Below, piece after piece: positions 11,287 through 23,690 of a DNA stretch of 64,000 bases; position 1 is the stretch's first letter, and each line of letters starts with the position of its first letter. The notes beneath the pieces are model-generated. The model ran no database searches. It saw nothing but the letters and a program-made list of their open reading frames with translations, and was not told the origin of the DNA. Made by a program: the position numbers and the translations under genes. Source of the stretch: Siphonodentalium dalli (lineage: Eukaryota > Mollusca > Scaphopoda > Gadilida > Siphonodentaliidae); NCBI GenBank assembly GCA_032622095.1, contig CP136069.1:123492126-123556125 (forward strand). The letters run 5' to 3'.

Positions 11287-13100
11287 ATGAAAGTGTCAAT
11301 GACACTGTAGCTCAACTTGGAAAGGGAATATTTTAATGTATTACAGTCAATGGAGCGATTAGGAATGTGGAAAGTTGAATGTCTAATACTAGTTTAAAGA
11401 CATGAAGAGAAAAGTAAAATCCAAGATGGCTGCTGGTGGCCATGTTTTCGGCCGAATGACCCCAAAATGAGTCGTTCCAATCTACATGTCATCGTTAACA
11501 TCCATGACAAATTTTATGACGATCAGACTAAAGGTATTACCTGTAGCCCGTGCTAAAGGATTTAGTCATACAAAGAGTAAAATCCAAGATGGCTGTTGGC
11601 GGCCATGTTTTTTGGTCAAATGACCCCAAAATTACTCGTTCCCATCTACATGTCAATATTATCATCCATGACAAATTTCATGATGATCAGACGAACAGTA
11701 CGACCTGTGGCCCGTGCTAATGGATTAAATTTTGAAATCCAAGATGGCCACTGGCGGCCATGTTTTTTGTCCGAATGACCCCAAAATGACTCGTTCCCAT
11801 CTACATTCAAATTTCAACAGCCATGACAAATTTAATGATGATCAGACTAAAGGTACGACCTGTAGCCCGTGCTAAAGGATTTAGTCATACAAAGAGTAAA
11901 ATCCAAGATGGCTGCTGGCGGCCATGTTTTTTGGCCGAATGACCCCAAAATGATTCGTTCCCATCTACATGTCATTATTAACAATCCTTGACAAATTTTA
12001 TGATGCTCAGACTAAAGGTACGACCTGCAGCCCGTGCTAAAGAATTTAGTCATACAAAGAGTAAAATCCAAGATGGCTGCTGGCGGCCATGTTTTTTGGC
12101 CGATTGACCCCAAAATTACTCGTTCCCATCTACATGTCAATATTAACATTCTTGACAAATTTTATGATGATCAGACTAAAAGTACGACCTGTAGCCCGTG
12201 CTAAAGAATTTAGTCATACAAAGAGTAAAATCTAAGATGGCTGCCGGCGGCCATGTTTTTTGGCCGAATGACCCCAAAATTACTCGTTCCCATCTACATG
12301 TCAATATTAACATCCATGACAAATTTCATGACAATAAGACAAAGAGTACGGCCTGTAGCCCGTGCTAATGGATTAAATTTTGAAATCCAAGATGGCCACT
12401 GGCGGCCATGTTTTTTGTCTGAATGACCCCAAAATGACTTGTTCCCATCTACATTCCAATTTCAACAGCCATGACAAATTTTATGATGATCAGACTAAAG
12501 GTACGACCTGTAGCCCGTGCTAAAGGATTTAGTCATACAAAGAGTAAAATCCAAGATGGCTGCTGGCGGCCATGTTTTTTGGCCGAATGACCCCAAAATG
12601 AATCGTTCTCATCTACATGTAATTATTAACATTCTTGACAAATTTTATGATGATCAGAATAAAAGTACGACCTGTAGCCCGTGCTAAAGAATTTAGTCAT
12701 ACAAAGAGTAAAATCTAAGATGGCTGCCGGCGGCCATGTTTTTTGGCCGAATGACCCCAAAATTACTCGTTCCCATCTACATGTCAATATTAACATCCAT
12801 GACAAATTTCATGACAATAAGACAAACAGTACGGCCTGTAGCCCGTGCTAATGGATTGAATTTTGAAATCCAAAATGGCCGCTGGCGGCCATGTTTTTCA
12901 GCCGAATGACCCCAAAATGACTCGTTCCCATCTACATGTCAATGTCAACATCCATGACAAATTTCATAATAATCGGACCAAAGGTACGAACTGTAGCCCG
13001 TGCTAAAGGAAATTGTTGACAAATCACGCACACACACACACGCACGACGGACACCAAGCCATGGCAATAGCTCAAACTTTACAAAGTAAAATTGAGCTAA
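11287..13100 (+). mobile_element. Pearl/Helentron-like element with ~10 tandem units (E2)
   Basis: The 5' module ATGAAAGTGTCAATGACACT/GTAGCTCAACTTGG starts at 11287. About ten tandem units follow. The 3' end has an ACAC/GACGGACACC microsatellite, then GCCATGGCAATAGC and the stem-loop AGCTCAAACTTTAC-aaa-GTAAAATTGAGCT. Two unit types alternate. The 164-bp type contains 'ggatttagtcatacaaagag' and the 155-bp type contains 'ggattaaattttgaaatcc'. Every unit has the landmarks AAGATGGC, GGCCATGTTTT and GAATGACCCCAAAAT. The repeated 60-70 residue reading frames in these units are by-products of the tandem repeat and not genes. Confidence 0.8.
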
Positions 13101-14273
13101 AAACTCACGGGAATGGTCACCGCAGCGTTTTGGAGAAGATCAGAGCACCCGTTCTCCACTCCCAATCATCAAAATCACTGTCCTCATGCGTGTTGTGTGA
13201 TTCTTATGTCTGTCGTTCCTAGGAAGGGGGAGATTTTCATCGGGTCAGTTTTTCAGCCCGATGTACCGTAAATCATACCTCTTTTAGGGACGGGTACTAT
13301 CATTTCTCTTGAGTAAAAAGGCAGAATTAACTCATTGAAAAACAAAAAATTAATTTAAAAAATAAAAAAAGGCAGAATTAACTCATTGAATAAAAATAAT
13401 TTTAAAAATGTCATGTTTCTGACCAACCATGCCAGTGGCGGGCTAACCTGCTAGTCTACTATATATTTTGAGACTTTGTATATGTGTGTGTGTGTACTTT
13501 ATAGAATCGAAAACGCCTGGACCGATCGAGACCAAACTTCCTATCTCAGGGTAAAAACCCACGGGAATGGTCAGCGTCGCATTTTGGACAAGCTCTGAGC
13601 ACTCATTCTCCACTCCCAATCATCAAAATCACCGCAAAAGGCACGGCGGGGGTTAATCGCGTTGATAGTTAAAGAGCGTTCCTATCCGCAGTGTAGTTGA
13701 TAAAGAGCGTATGTGCATAATGTGATTCTTACGTCTGGGTTTTCGCTATCGATTCACGACCGATCCAAGAGGCGTAACTCTACATTTTTTATATCTGTAA
13801 GATGGGTCTTCCACATATTACTAAATACACAAAAGGCTTTCGGGTGGCCCCCAAGCCGTGAATGCCAACAACAACGACATATGCTATTTTCTCTTTACGG
13901 CAATGAGAGAATATTCTGGTGGCCCCCCCAAGCCGTGATTGCCAACAACAACGACATTGTTGGCATACCTCTTTTAGGGACGGGTATCATAATTCCTCTT
14001 GATTAAAAAATACACACAATGATTTCGGGTGGCCCCCAAGCAGTGAATGCCAACAACAACGACATATGCTATTTTCTCTTTACGGCAATGTGAGAATATT
14101 CGGGTGGCCCCCCCAAGCTGTGAATGCCAACAACAACGACATTGTTGGCATACCTCTTTTAGGGACGGGTATCATAATTCCTCTTGATTAAAAAGACAGA
14201 ATTAACTCATTGGAACAAAAAATGAAAAAAAATGTCATGTTTCTGACCAGTATGTTTCTGACTAGTATTTTAT
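13101..14273. repeat. Inter-element spacer with a ~185-bp tandem duplication
   Basis: 13838-14022 and 14023-14207 are two adjacent copies (period about 185 bp) beginning 'tttcgggtggcccccaagc' and containing 'gaatgccaacaacaacgaca' and 'acctcttttagggacgggta'. Part of the unit also occurs near 13266-13320. A separate ~85-bp sequence with 'acgggaatggtca' and 'tctccactcccaatcatcaa' occurs twice, at about 13108-13190 and 13561-13640. No gene is recognisable. Confidence 0.6.
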
Positions 14274-17200
14274 ATGAAAGTGTCAATGACACTGTAGCTC
14301 AACTTGGAAAGGGAATAATTTAATGTATTACAGTCAATGGAGCGATTAGGAATGTGGAAAGTTGAATGTCTAATACTAGTTTATAGACATGAAGAGAAAA
14401 GTAAAATCCAAGATGGCTGCTGGCGGCCATGTTTTCGGCCGAATGACCCCAAAATGATTGTATCCCATCTACATGTCATCGTAAACATCCATGACAAATT
14501 TTATGACGATCAGACTAAAGGTACGACCTGTAGCCTATGCTAAAGGATTTAGTCATACAAAGAGTAAAATCCAAGATGGCTGCTGGCGGCCATGTTTTCG
14601 GCCGAATGACCCCAAAATGATTGTATCCCATCTACATGTCATCGTTAACATCCATGACAAATTTTATGACGATCAGACTAAAGGTAAGACCTGTAGCCCA
14701 TGCTAAAGAACTTAGTCATACAAAGAGTAAAATCCAATATTAACAACCATGACAAATTTCATGATGAACAGACGAACAGTACGACCTGTGGCCCATGCTA
14801 ATGGATTAAATTTTGAAATCCAAGATGGCCACTGGCGGCCATGTTTTTTGTCCGAATGACCCCAAAATGACTCGTTCCCATTTACATTCCAATTTCAACA
14901 GCCATGACAAATTTTATGATGATCAGACTAAATGTACGACCTGTAGCCCGTGCTAAAGGATTTAGTCATACAAAGAGTAAAATCAAAGATGGCTGCTGGC
15001 GGCAATGTTTTTCTGCCGAATGACCCCAAAATTACTCGTTCCCATTTACATTCCAATTTCAACAGCCATGACAAATTTTATGATGATCAGACTAAAGGTA
15101 CGACCTGTAGCCCGTGCTAAAGGATTTAGTCATACAAAGAGTAAAATCAAAGATGGCTGCTGGCGGCCATGTTTTTCTGCCGAATGACCCCAAAATGACT
15201 CGTTCCCATCTACATGTCATTATTAACATTCAAGACAAATTTTACGATGATCAGACTAAAGGTACAACCTGTAGCCCGTGCTAAAGGATTTAGTCATACA
15301 AAGAGTAAAATCCAAGATGGCTGCTGGCGACCATGTTTTTTGGCCGAATGACCCCAAAATTACTCGTTCCCATCTACATGTCATTGTTAACATCCATGAC
15401 AAATTTTATGATGATCAGACGAACAGTACGACCTGTGGCCCGTGCTAATGGATTAAATTTTGAAATCCAAGATGGCCACTGGCGGCCATGTTTATTGGCC
15501 GAATGACCCCAAAATTACTCGTTCCCATCTACATTCCAATTTCAACAGCCATGACAAATTTTATGATGATCAGACTAAAGGTACGGCCTGTAGCCTGTGC
15601 TACAGGATTTAGTCATACAAAGAGTAAAATCCAAGATGGCTGCCATGTTTTTTGGCCGATTGACCCCAAAATTACTCGTTCCCATCTACATGTCAATATT
15701 AACATCCATGACAAATTTGATGATGATCAGACTAAAGGTACGACCTGTAGCCCGTGCTAAAGAATTTAGTCATACAAAGAGTAAAATCCAAGAAGGCTGC
15801 TGGCCGCCATGTTTTTTGGCCGAATGACCCCAAAATTACTCGTTCCCATCTACATGTCAATATTAACATCCATGACAAATTTCATGATGATCAGACGAAC
15901 AGTACGACCTGTGGCCCGTGCTAATGGATTGAATTTTGAAATCCAAGATGGCCACTGGCGGCCATGTTTTTTGTCCGAATGACCCCAAAAAGACTCGTTC
16001 CCATCTACATTCCAATTTCAACAGCCATGATAAATTTTATGATGATCGGACTAAAGGTACGACCTGTAGCCCGTGCTAAAGGATTTAGTCATACAAAGAG
16101 TGAAATCAAAGATGGCTGCTGGCGGCCATGTTTTTTGGCCGAATGACCCCAAAATTACTCGTTCCCATCTACATGTCAATATTAACATCCATGACAAATT
16201 TGATGATGATCAGACTAAAGGTACGACCTGTAGCCCGTGCTAAAGAATTTAGTCATACAAAGAGTAAAATCCAAGAAGGCTGCTGGCCGCCATGTTTTTT
16301 GGCCGAATGACCCCAAAATTACTCGTTCCCATCTACATGTCAATATTAACATCCATGACAAATTTCATGATGATCAGACGAACAGTACGACCTGTGGCCC
16401 GTGCTAATGGATTGAATTTTGAAATCCAAGATGGCCACTGGCGGCCATGTTTTTTGTCCGAATGACCCCAAAAAGACTCGTTCCCATCTACATTCCAATT
16501 TCAACAGCCATGATAAATTTTATGATGATCGGACTAAAGGTACGACCTGTAGCCCGTGCTAAAGGATTTAGTCATACAAAGAGTGAAATCAAAGATGCCT
16601 GCTGGCGGCCATGTTTTTTGGCCGAATGACCCCAAAATGACTCGTTCCCATCTACATGTCATTATTAACATTCTTGACAAATTTTATGATGATCAAACTA
16701 AAAGTACGACCTGTAGCCCGTGCTAAAGGATTTAGTCATACAAAGAGTAAAATCCAAGATGGCTGCTGGCGGCCATGTTTTTTGGCCGAATGACCCCAAA
16801 ATTACTCGTTCCCATCTACATGTCAATATTAACATCCATGACAAATTTGATGATGATCAGACTAAAGGTACGACCTGTAGCCCGTGCTAAAGAATTTAGT
16901 CATACAAAGAGTAAAATCCAAGAAGGCTGCTGGCCGCCATGTTTTTTGGCCGAATGACCCCAAAATTACTCGTTCCCATCTACATGTCAATATTAACATC
17001 CATGACAAATTTCATGATGATCAGACGAACAGTACGACCTGTGGCCCGTGCTAATGGATTGAATTTTGAAATCCAAGATGGCCGCTGGCAGCCATGTTTT
17101 TTGTCCGAATGACCCCAAAATGACTCGTTCCCATCTACATTCCAATTTCAACAGCCATGACAAATTTTATGATGATCGGACTAAAGGTACGACCTGTAGC

Positions 17201-17779
17201 CCGTGCTAAAGGATTTAGTCATACAAAGAGTGAAATCAAAGATGCCTGCTGGCGGCCATGTTTTTTGGCCGAATGACCCCAAAATGACTCGTTCCCATCT
17301 ACATGTCATTATTAACATTCTTGACAAATTTTATGATGATCAGACTAAAAGTACGACCTGTAGCCCGTGCTAAAGAATTTAGTCATACAAAGAGTAAAAT
17401 CCAAGATGGCTGCTGGCGGCCATGTTTTTGGGCCGAATGACCCCAAAATTACTCGTTCCCATCTACATGTCAATATTAACATCCATGACAAATTTCATGA
17501 CGATCAGACAAACAGTACGCCCTGTAGCCCGTGCTAATGGATTGAATTTTGAAATGCAAGATGGCCACTGGCGGCCATGTTTTTTTACCGAATGACCCCA
17601 AAATTAATCATTCTGGTCTAAATGTTGATGTCAACAGCTATGACAAATTTCATAATGAGCCGACCAAAGGTACGACCTGTAGACTGCATTGTTGACGCCT
17701 TACGTACACACGTACACACGGACGACGGACGACAAAGCCATGGCAATAGCTCAAACTTTACAAAGTAAAGTTGAGCTAA
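14274..17779 (+). mobile_element. Pearl/Helentron-like element with a long tandem core (E3)
   Basis: It has the 5' module at 14274 and the 3' module GCCATGGCAATAGC with AGCTCAAACTTTAC..GTAAAGTTGAGCTA ending at 17779. The core holds roughly 20 units arranged as a higher-order repeat: 15964 and 16447 begin the same phrase 483 bp apart, which equals two 164-bp units plus one 155-bp unit. Some units carry a private change (AAGAAGGC for AAGATGGC; 'gatgcctgctgg' for 'gatggctgctgg') that recurs in register, so blocks and not single units were amplified. Confidence 0.8.
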
Positions 17780-17781
17780 TA

Positions 17782-18388
17782 AAAGGCTGTCCGGCCACAG
17801 TGTCCCCCGAAAAAGTGGCTTCATTAGGGGCATCAGCTTTTCTGAAAAAAATAACAAAGGACCCTAAATCTGAAGCAACCAGACAAAAATGGGTGGATCG
17901 TACCCATATTCGAACTTGATCTGTATTTCGAGCTGATAAACTCATATACCAAATTTGATTCAGATATGATCACACAAACTAAAGTTATCATCCGGAAACC
18001 AGAAATTGACAGGATTCTAAGTCGTAAAAGGGCCATAACTCTAGCAAAAATGGGCGGAGCTGACCTGTATATAGGGCTGATAAATTCTCATACCAAATTT
18101 GGTTCAGATATGATCACACAAACTGAAGTTATCATCCGGAAACCATAAAATTACAAGATTATAAGTAAAAAAAGGCCCATAACTCTCGCAAAAATGGGCG
18201 GAGCAAACCCATATTCGAACTTGACCTGCATTTTGGTCTGATAAACTCACCTATGAAATTTTCTTTTGATCTAATAACCGAAACTAAAGTTATCATCTGG
18301 AAACCATTTCAGGACGCACACACACACGCATGGACGGACGGACACCGGCTATTTTAATAGTCCCCCATAAAAATTATTTTGGGGGACA
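17782..18388 (+). mobile_element. GTCCCCC stem-loop element with GGAC microsatellite (family D)
   Basis: It starts 'ggctgtccggccacagtgtcc'. Two to three degenerate ~150-bp units follow ('gggccataactct.gcaaaaatgggcgg', 'gatatgatcacacaaactaa'), then CGCACACACACACGCATGGACGGACGG. It ends with the hairpin GTCCCCC-ataaaaattatttt-GGGGGAC. This is the same architecture as the pearl-like and family B elements with different sequence. It directly abuts the 3' end of E3. Copies: 21571-22177 and 36796-37135, truncated at 24730-24993. Confidence 0.65.
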
Positions 18389-18952
18389 ATAAATGAACCC
18401 AGTTTTGGAGCATGACATTGCCATTTTTGTCATGAACACAATGACGTCATAGATCACATCATAATGGAATTTGAAAAAAGCTAGCTACGATTGTGATTGC
18501 CTGTGAAAAGCTGGCTGATTTTGTGATCGAATTGAAAAGCTGGCAACAAATGTGATCGGTGCCTTGTGACAATGACCCCATCGCCATTAATTGGGGTGTT
18601 AATAAAGTTATAACTTCAGCCATTGTTACTTCTCCCTGATAACAGTCCACTTCGCCCAATAATAATCAAACAGGGAGAATTCACAACAGGGAGAAGTGAC
18701 TTCTCCCAATTCTCATGCACTTCTCCCAATTCTCATGCACTTCTCCCAATTCTCATGCACTTCTCCCAATTCTTATGCACTTCTCCCAATTCTCATGCAC
18801 TTCTCCCAATTCTTATGCACTTCTCCCAATTCTCATGCACTTCTCCCAATTCTCATGCACTTCTCCCAATTCTTATGCACTTCTCCCAACTTGAAGCATC
18901 TTGGCTGGTCCCTGGTCTGGTTCCGGAAAATGATGTATTCTCAAGGTGCCTA
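18389..18952 (+). repeat. Spacer with nine-copy 20-bp minisatellite
   Basis: The 20-mer TTCTCCCAATTCTCATGCAC is repeated nine times at 18701-18880, some copies with T for C at position 14, plus a partial copy. GGGAGAAGTGACTTCTCCC forms a palindrome at the left edge. On the right is 'ggctggtccctg', the right terminus of the hAT family seen at 2410-3268, with no matching left end, so this may be a scarred insertion. The repeat is open in all frames (20 is not a multiple of 3), which explains the 117- and 85-residue frames here. Confidence 0.8.
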
Positions 18953-21568
18953 ATGAAAGTGTCAATGACACTGTAGCTCAACTTGGAAAGGGAATAATTT
19001 AATGTATTACAGTCAATGGAGCGATTAGGAATGTGGAAAGTTGAATGTCTAATACTAGTTTATAGACATGAAGAGCCAAGTAAAATCCAAGATGGCTGCT
19101 GGCGGCCATGTTTTCGGCCGAATGACCCCAAAATGAGTCGTTCCCATCTACATGTCATTGTTAACATCCATGACAAATTTTATGACGATCAGACTAAAGG
19201 TACGACCTGTAGCCCATGCTAAAGAATTTAGTCATACAAAGAGTAAAATCCAAGATGGCTGCTGGCGGCCATGTTTTTTGGCCGAATGACCCCAAAATGA
19301 CTAGTTCCCATCTACATGTCATTATTAACATTCATGACAAATTTTATGATGATCAGACTAAAGGTACGACATGTAGCCCGTGCTAAAGAATTTAGTCATA
19401 CAAAGAGTAAAATCCAAGATGGCTGCTGGCGGCCATGTTTTCGGACGAATGACCCCAAAATGAGTCGTTCCCATCTACATGTCATTGTTAACATCCATGA
19501 CAAATTTTATGATGATCAGAGTAAAGGTACGAGCTGTAGCCCGTGCTAAAGAATTTAGTCATACAAAGAGTAAAATCCAAGATGGCTGCTGGCGGCCATG
19601 TTTTTTGGCCGAATGACCCCAAAATTACTCGTTCCCATCTATACGTCAATATTAACATCCATGACAAATTTCATGATGATCAGACGAACAGTACGACATG
19701 TGGCTTGTGCTAATGGATTAAATTTTGAAATCCAAGATGGCCGCTGGCGGCCATGTTTTTTGTCTGAATGACCCCAAAATGACTCGTTCCCATCTACATT
19801 CCAATTTCAACAGCCATGACAAATTTTATGATGATCAGACTAAAGGTACGACCTGTAGCCCGTGCTAAAGGATTTAGTCATACAAAGAGTAAAATCAAAG
19901 ATGGCTGCTGGCGGCCATATTTTTTGGCCGAATGACCCCAAAAGGACTCGTTCCTATCTACATGTCATTATTAACATTCATGACAAATTTTATGATGATC
20001 AGACTAAAGGTACAACCTGTAGCCCATGCTAAAGGATTTAGTCATACAAAGAGTAAAATCCAAGATGGCTGCTGGCGACCATGTTTTTTGGCCGAATGAC
20101 CCCAAAATTACTCGTTCCCATCTACATGTCAATATTAACATCCATGACAAATTTCATGATGATCAGACGAACAGTACGACCTGTGGCCCGTGCTAATGGA
20201 TTGAATTTTGAAATCCAAGATGGCCACTGGCGGCCATGTTTTTTGTCCGAATGACCCCAAAAAGACTCGTTCCCATCTACATTCCAATTTCAACAGCCAT
20301 GATAAATTTTATGATGATCGGACTAAAGGTACGACCTGTAGCCCGTGCTAAAGGATTTAGTCATACAAAGAGTGAAATCAAAGATGCCTGCTGGCGGCCA
20401 TGTTTTTTGGCCGAATGACCCCAAAATGACTCGTTCCCATCTACATGTCATTATTAACATTCTTGACAAATTTTATGATGATCAGACTAAAAGTACGACC
20501 TGTAGCCCGTGCTAAAGGATTTAGTCATACAAAGAGTAAAATCCAAGATGGCTGCTGGCGGCCATGTTTTTTGGCCGAATGACCCCAAAATTACTCGTTC
20601 CCATCTACATGTCAATATTAACATCCATGACAAATTTGATGATGATCAGACTAAAGGTACGACCTGTAGCCCGTGCTAAAGAATTTAGTCATACAAAGAG
20701 TAAAATCCAAGAAGGCTGCTGGCCGCCATGTTTTTTGGCCGAATGACCCCAAAATTACTCGTTCCCATCTACATGTCAATATTAACATCCATGACAAATT
20801 TCATGATGATCAGACGAACAGTACGACCTGTGGCCCGTGCTAATGGATTGAATTTTGAAATCCAAGATGGCCGCTGGCAGCCATGTTTTTTGTCCGAATG
20901 ACCCCAAAATGACTCGTTCCCATCTACATTCCAATTTCAACAGCCATGACAAATTTTATGATGATCGGACTAAAGGTACGACCTGTAGCCCGTGCTAAAG
21001 GATTTAGTCATACAAAGAGTGAAATCAAAGATGCCTGCTGGCGGCCATGTTTTTTGGCCGAATGACCCCAAAATGACTCGTTCCCATCTACATGTCATTA
21101 TTAACATTCTTGACAAATTTTATGATGATCAGACTAAAAGTACGACCTGTAGCCCGTGCTAAAGAATTTAGTCATACAAAGAGTAAAATCCAAGATGGCT
21201 GCTGGCGGCCATGTTTTTGGGCCGAATGACCCCAAAATTACTCGTTCCCATCTACATGTCAATATTAACATCCATGACAAATTTCATGACGATCAGACAA
21301 ACAGTACGCCCTGTAGCCCGTGCTAATGGATTGAATTTTGAAATGCAAGATGGCCACTGGCGGCCATGTTTTTTTACCGAATGACCCCAAAATTAATCAT
21401 TCTGGTCTAAATGTTGATGTCAACAGCTATGACAAATTTCATAATGATCCGACCAAAGGTACGACCTGTAGACTGCATTGTTGACGCCTTACGTACACAC
21501 GTACACACGGACGACGGACGACAAAGCCATGGCAATAGCTCAAACTTTACAAAGTAAAGTTGAGCTAA
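18953..21568 (+). mobile_element. Pearl/Helentron-like element (E4)
   Basis: The 5' module is at 18953 and the 3' module ends at 21568. The core of about 15 units includes the same 483-bp higher-order block as E3. It is the element created or carried by the 3,789-bp tandem duplication: its right half (from about 20079) is near-identical to the right half of E3. Confidence 0.8.
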
Positions 21569-23690
21569 TAAAAGGCTGTCCGGCCACAGTGTCCCCCGAA
21601 AAAGTGGCTTCATTAGGGGCATCAGCTTTTCTGAAAAAAATAACAAAGGACCCTAAATCTGAAGCAACCAGACAAAAATGGGTGGATCGTACCCATATTC
21701 GAACTTGATCTGTATTTCGAGCTGATAAACTCATATACCAAATTTGATTCAGATATGATCACACAAACTAAAGTTATCATCCGGAAACCAGAAATTGACA
21801 GGATTCTAAGTCGTAAAAGGGCCATAACTCTAGCAAAAATGGGCGGAGCTGACCTGTATATAGGGCTGATAAATTCTCATACCAAATTTGGTTCAGATAT
21901 GATCACACAAACTGAAGTTATCATCCGGAAACCATAAAATTACAAGATTATAAGTAAAAAAAGGCCCATAACTCTCGCAAAAATGGGCGGAGCAAACCCA
22001 TATTCGAACTTGACCTGCATTTTGGTCTGATAAACTCACCTATGAAATTTTCTTTTGATCTAATAACCGAAACTAAAGTTATCATCTGGAAACCATTTCA
22101 GGACGCACACACACACGCATGGACGGACGGACACCGGCTATTTTAATAGTCCCCCATAAAAATTATTTTGGGGGACAATAAATGAACCCAGTTTTGGAGC
22201 ATGACATTGCCATTTTTGTCATGAACACAATGACGTCATAGATCACATCATAATGGAATTTGAAAAAAGCTAGCTACGATTGTGATTGCCTGTGAAAAGC
22301 TGGCTGATTTTGTGATCGAATTGAAAAGCTGGCAACAAATGTGATCGGTGCCTTGTGACAATGACCCCATCGCCATTAATTGGGGTGTTAATAAAGTTAT
22401 AACTTCAGCCATTGTTACTTCTCCCTGATAACAGTCCACTTCGCCCAATAATAATCAAACAGGGAGAATTCACAACAGGGAGAAGTGACTTCTCCCAATT
22501 CTCATGCACTTCTCCCAATTCTCATGCACTTCTCCCAATTCTCATGCACTTCTCCCAATTCTTATGCACTTCTCCCAATTCTCATGCACTTCTCCCAATT
22601 CTTATGCACTTCTCCCAATTCTCATGCACTTCTCCCAATTCTCATGCACTTCTCCCAATTCTTATGCACTTCTCCCAACTTGAAGCATCTTGGCTGGTCC
22701 CTGGTCTGGTTCCGGAAAATGATGTATTCTCAAGGTGCCTAATGAAAGTGTCAATGACACTGTAGCTCAACTTGGAAAGGGAATAATTTAATGTATTACA
22801 GTCAATGGAGCGATTAGGAATGTGGAAAGTTGAATGTCTAATACTAGTTTATAGACATGAAGAGCCAAGTAAAATCCAAGATGGCTGCTGGCGGCCATGT
22901 TTTCGGCCGAATGACCCCAAAATGAGTCGTTCCCATCTACATGTCATTGTTAACATCCATGACAAATTTTATGACGATCAGACTAAAGGTACGACCTGTA
23001 GCCCATGCTAAAGAATTTAGTCATACAAAGAGTAAAATCCAAGATGGCTGCTGGCGGCCATGTTTTTTGGCCGAATGACCCCAAAATGACTAGTTCCCAT
23101 CTACATGTCATTATTAACATTCATGACAAATTTTATGATGATCAGACTAAAGGTACGACATGTAGCCCGTGCTAAAGAATTTAGTCATACAAAGAGTAAA
23201 ATCCAAGATGGCTGCTGGCGGCCATGTTTTCGGACGAATGACCCCAAAATGAGTCGTTCCCATCTACATGTCATTGTTAACATCCATGACAAATTTTATG
23301 ATGATCAGAGTAAAGGTACGAGCTGTAGCCCGTGCTAAAGAATTTAGTCATACAAAGAGTAAAATCCAAGATGGCTGCTGGCGGCCATGTTTTTTGGCCG
23401 AATGACCCCAAAATTACTCGTTCCCATCTATACGTCAATATTAACATCCATGACAAATTTCATGATGATCAGACGAACAGTACGACATGTGGCTTGTGCT
23501 AATGGATTAAATTTTGAAATCCAAGATGGCCGCTGGCGGCCATGTTTTTTGTCCGAATGACCCCAAAATGACTCGTTCCCATCTACATTCCAATTTCAAC
23601 AGCCATGACAAATTTTATGATGATCAGACTAAAGGTACGACCTGTAGCCCGTGCTAAAGGATTTAGTCATACAAAGAGTAAAATCAAAGA
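20079..23690 (+). repeat. Segmental tandem duplication, copy 2 (period 3,789 bp)
   Basis: Near-identical to 16290-19900. It includes a family D element (21571-22177), the nine-copy 20-bp minisatellite (22490-22669) and the beginning of E5. Copy number of the 20-mer is the same in both copies, in keeping with a recent event or an assembly duplication. Confidence 0.85.

Larger units (their letters stand above)
16290..19900 (+). repeat. Segmental tandem duplication, copy 1 (period 3,789 bp)
   Basis: Sequence from about 16290 to 19900 recurs at +3,789. It includes the end of E3, the spacer, the 20-bp minisatellite and the start of E4. Only isolated differences are visible (for example gagccgacc at 17657 versus gatccgacc at 21446). 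The left and right breakpoints fall inside pearl-like units, as expected for unequal exchange between tandem units. Confidence 0.85.

Noticed and set aside
15005-16957. Repeated 60-77-residue frames (MFFGRMTPKLLVPIY..., MSLLTFMTNFMMIRL...) as a possible gene family
   Set aside because: They follow the 164-bp unit exactly, end where the unit changes type, and differ by frame shifts between units. They are by-products of a tandem repeat.
18701-18890. CRISPR-like array
   Set aside because: The 20-mers are head to tail with no spacers, and the genome is eukaryotic.
18623-18976. 117-residue repetitive protein (repeated 'SQFSCTSPNSHALLPILMHF')
   Set aside because: It is a translation of the 20-bp minisatellite, which reads open in every frame because 20 is not a multiple of 3 and no frame contains a stop.
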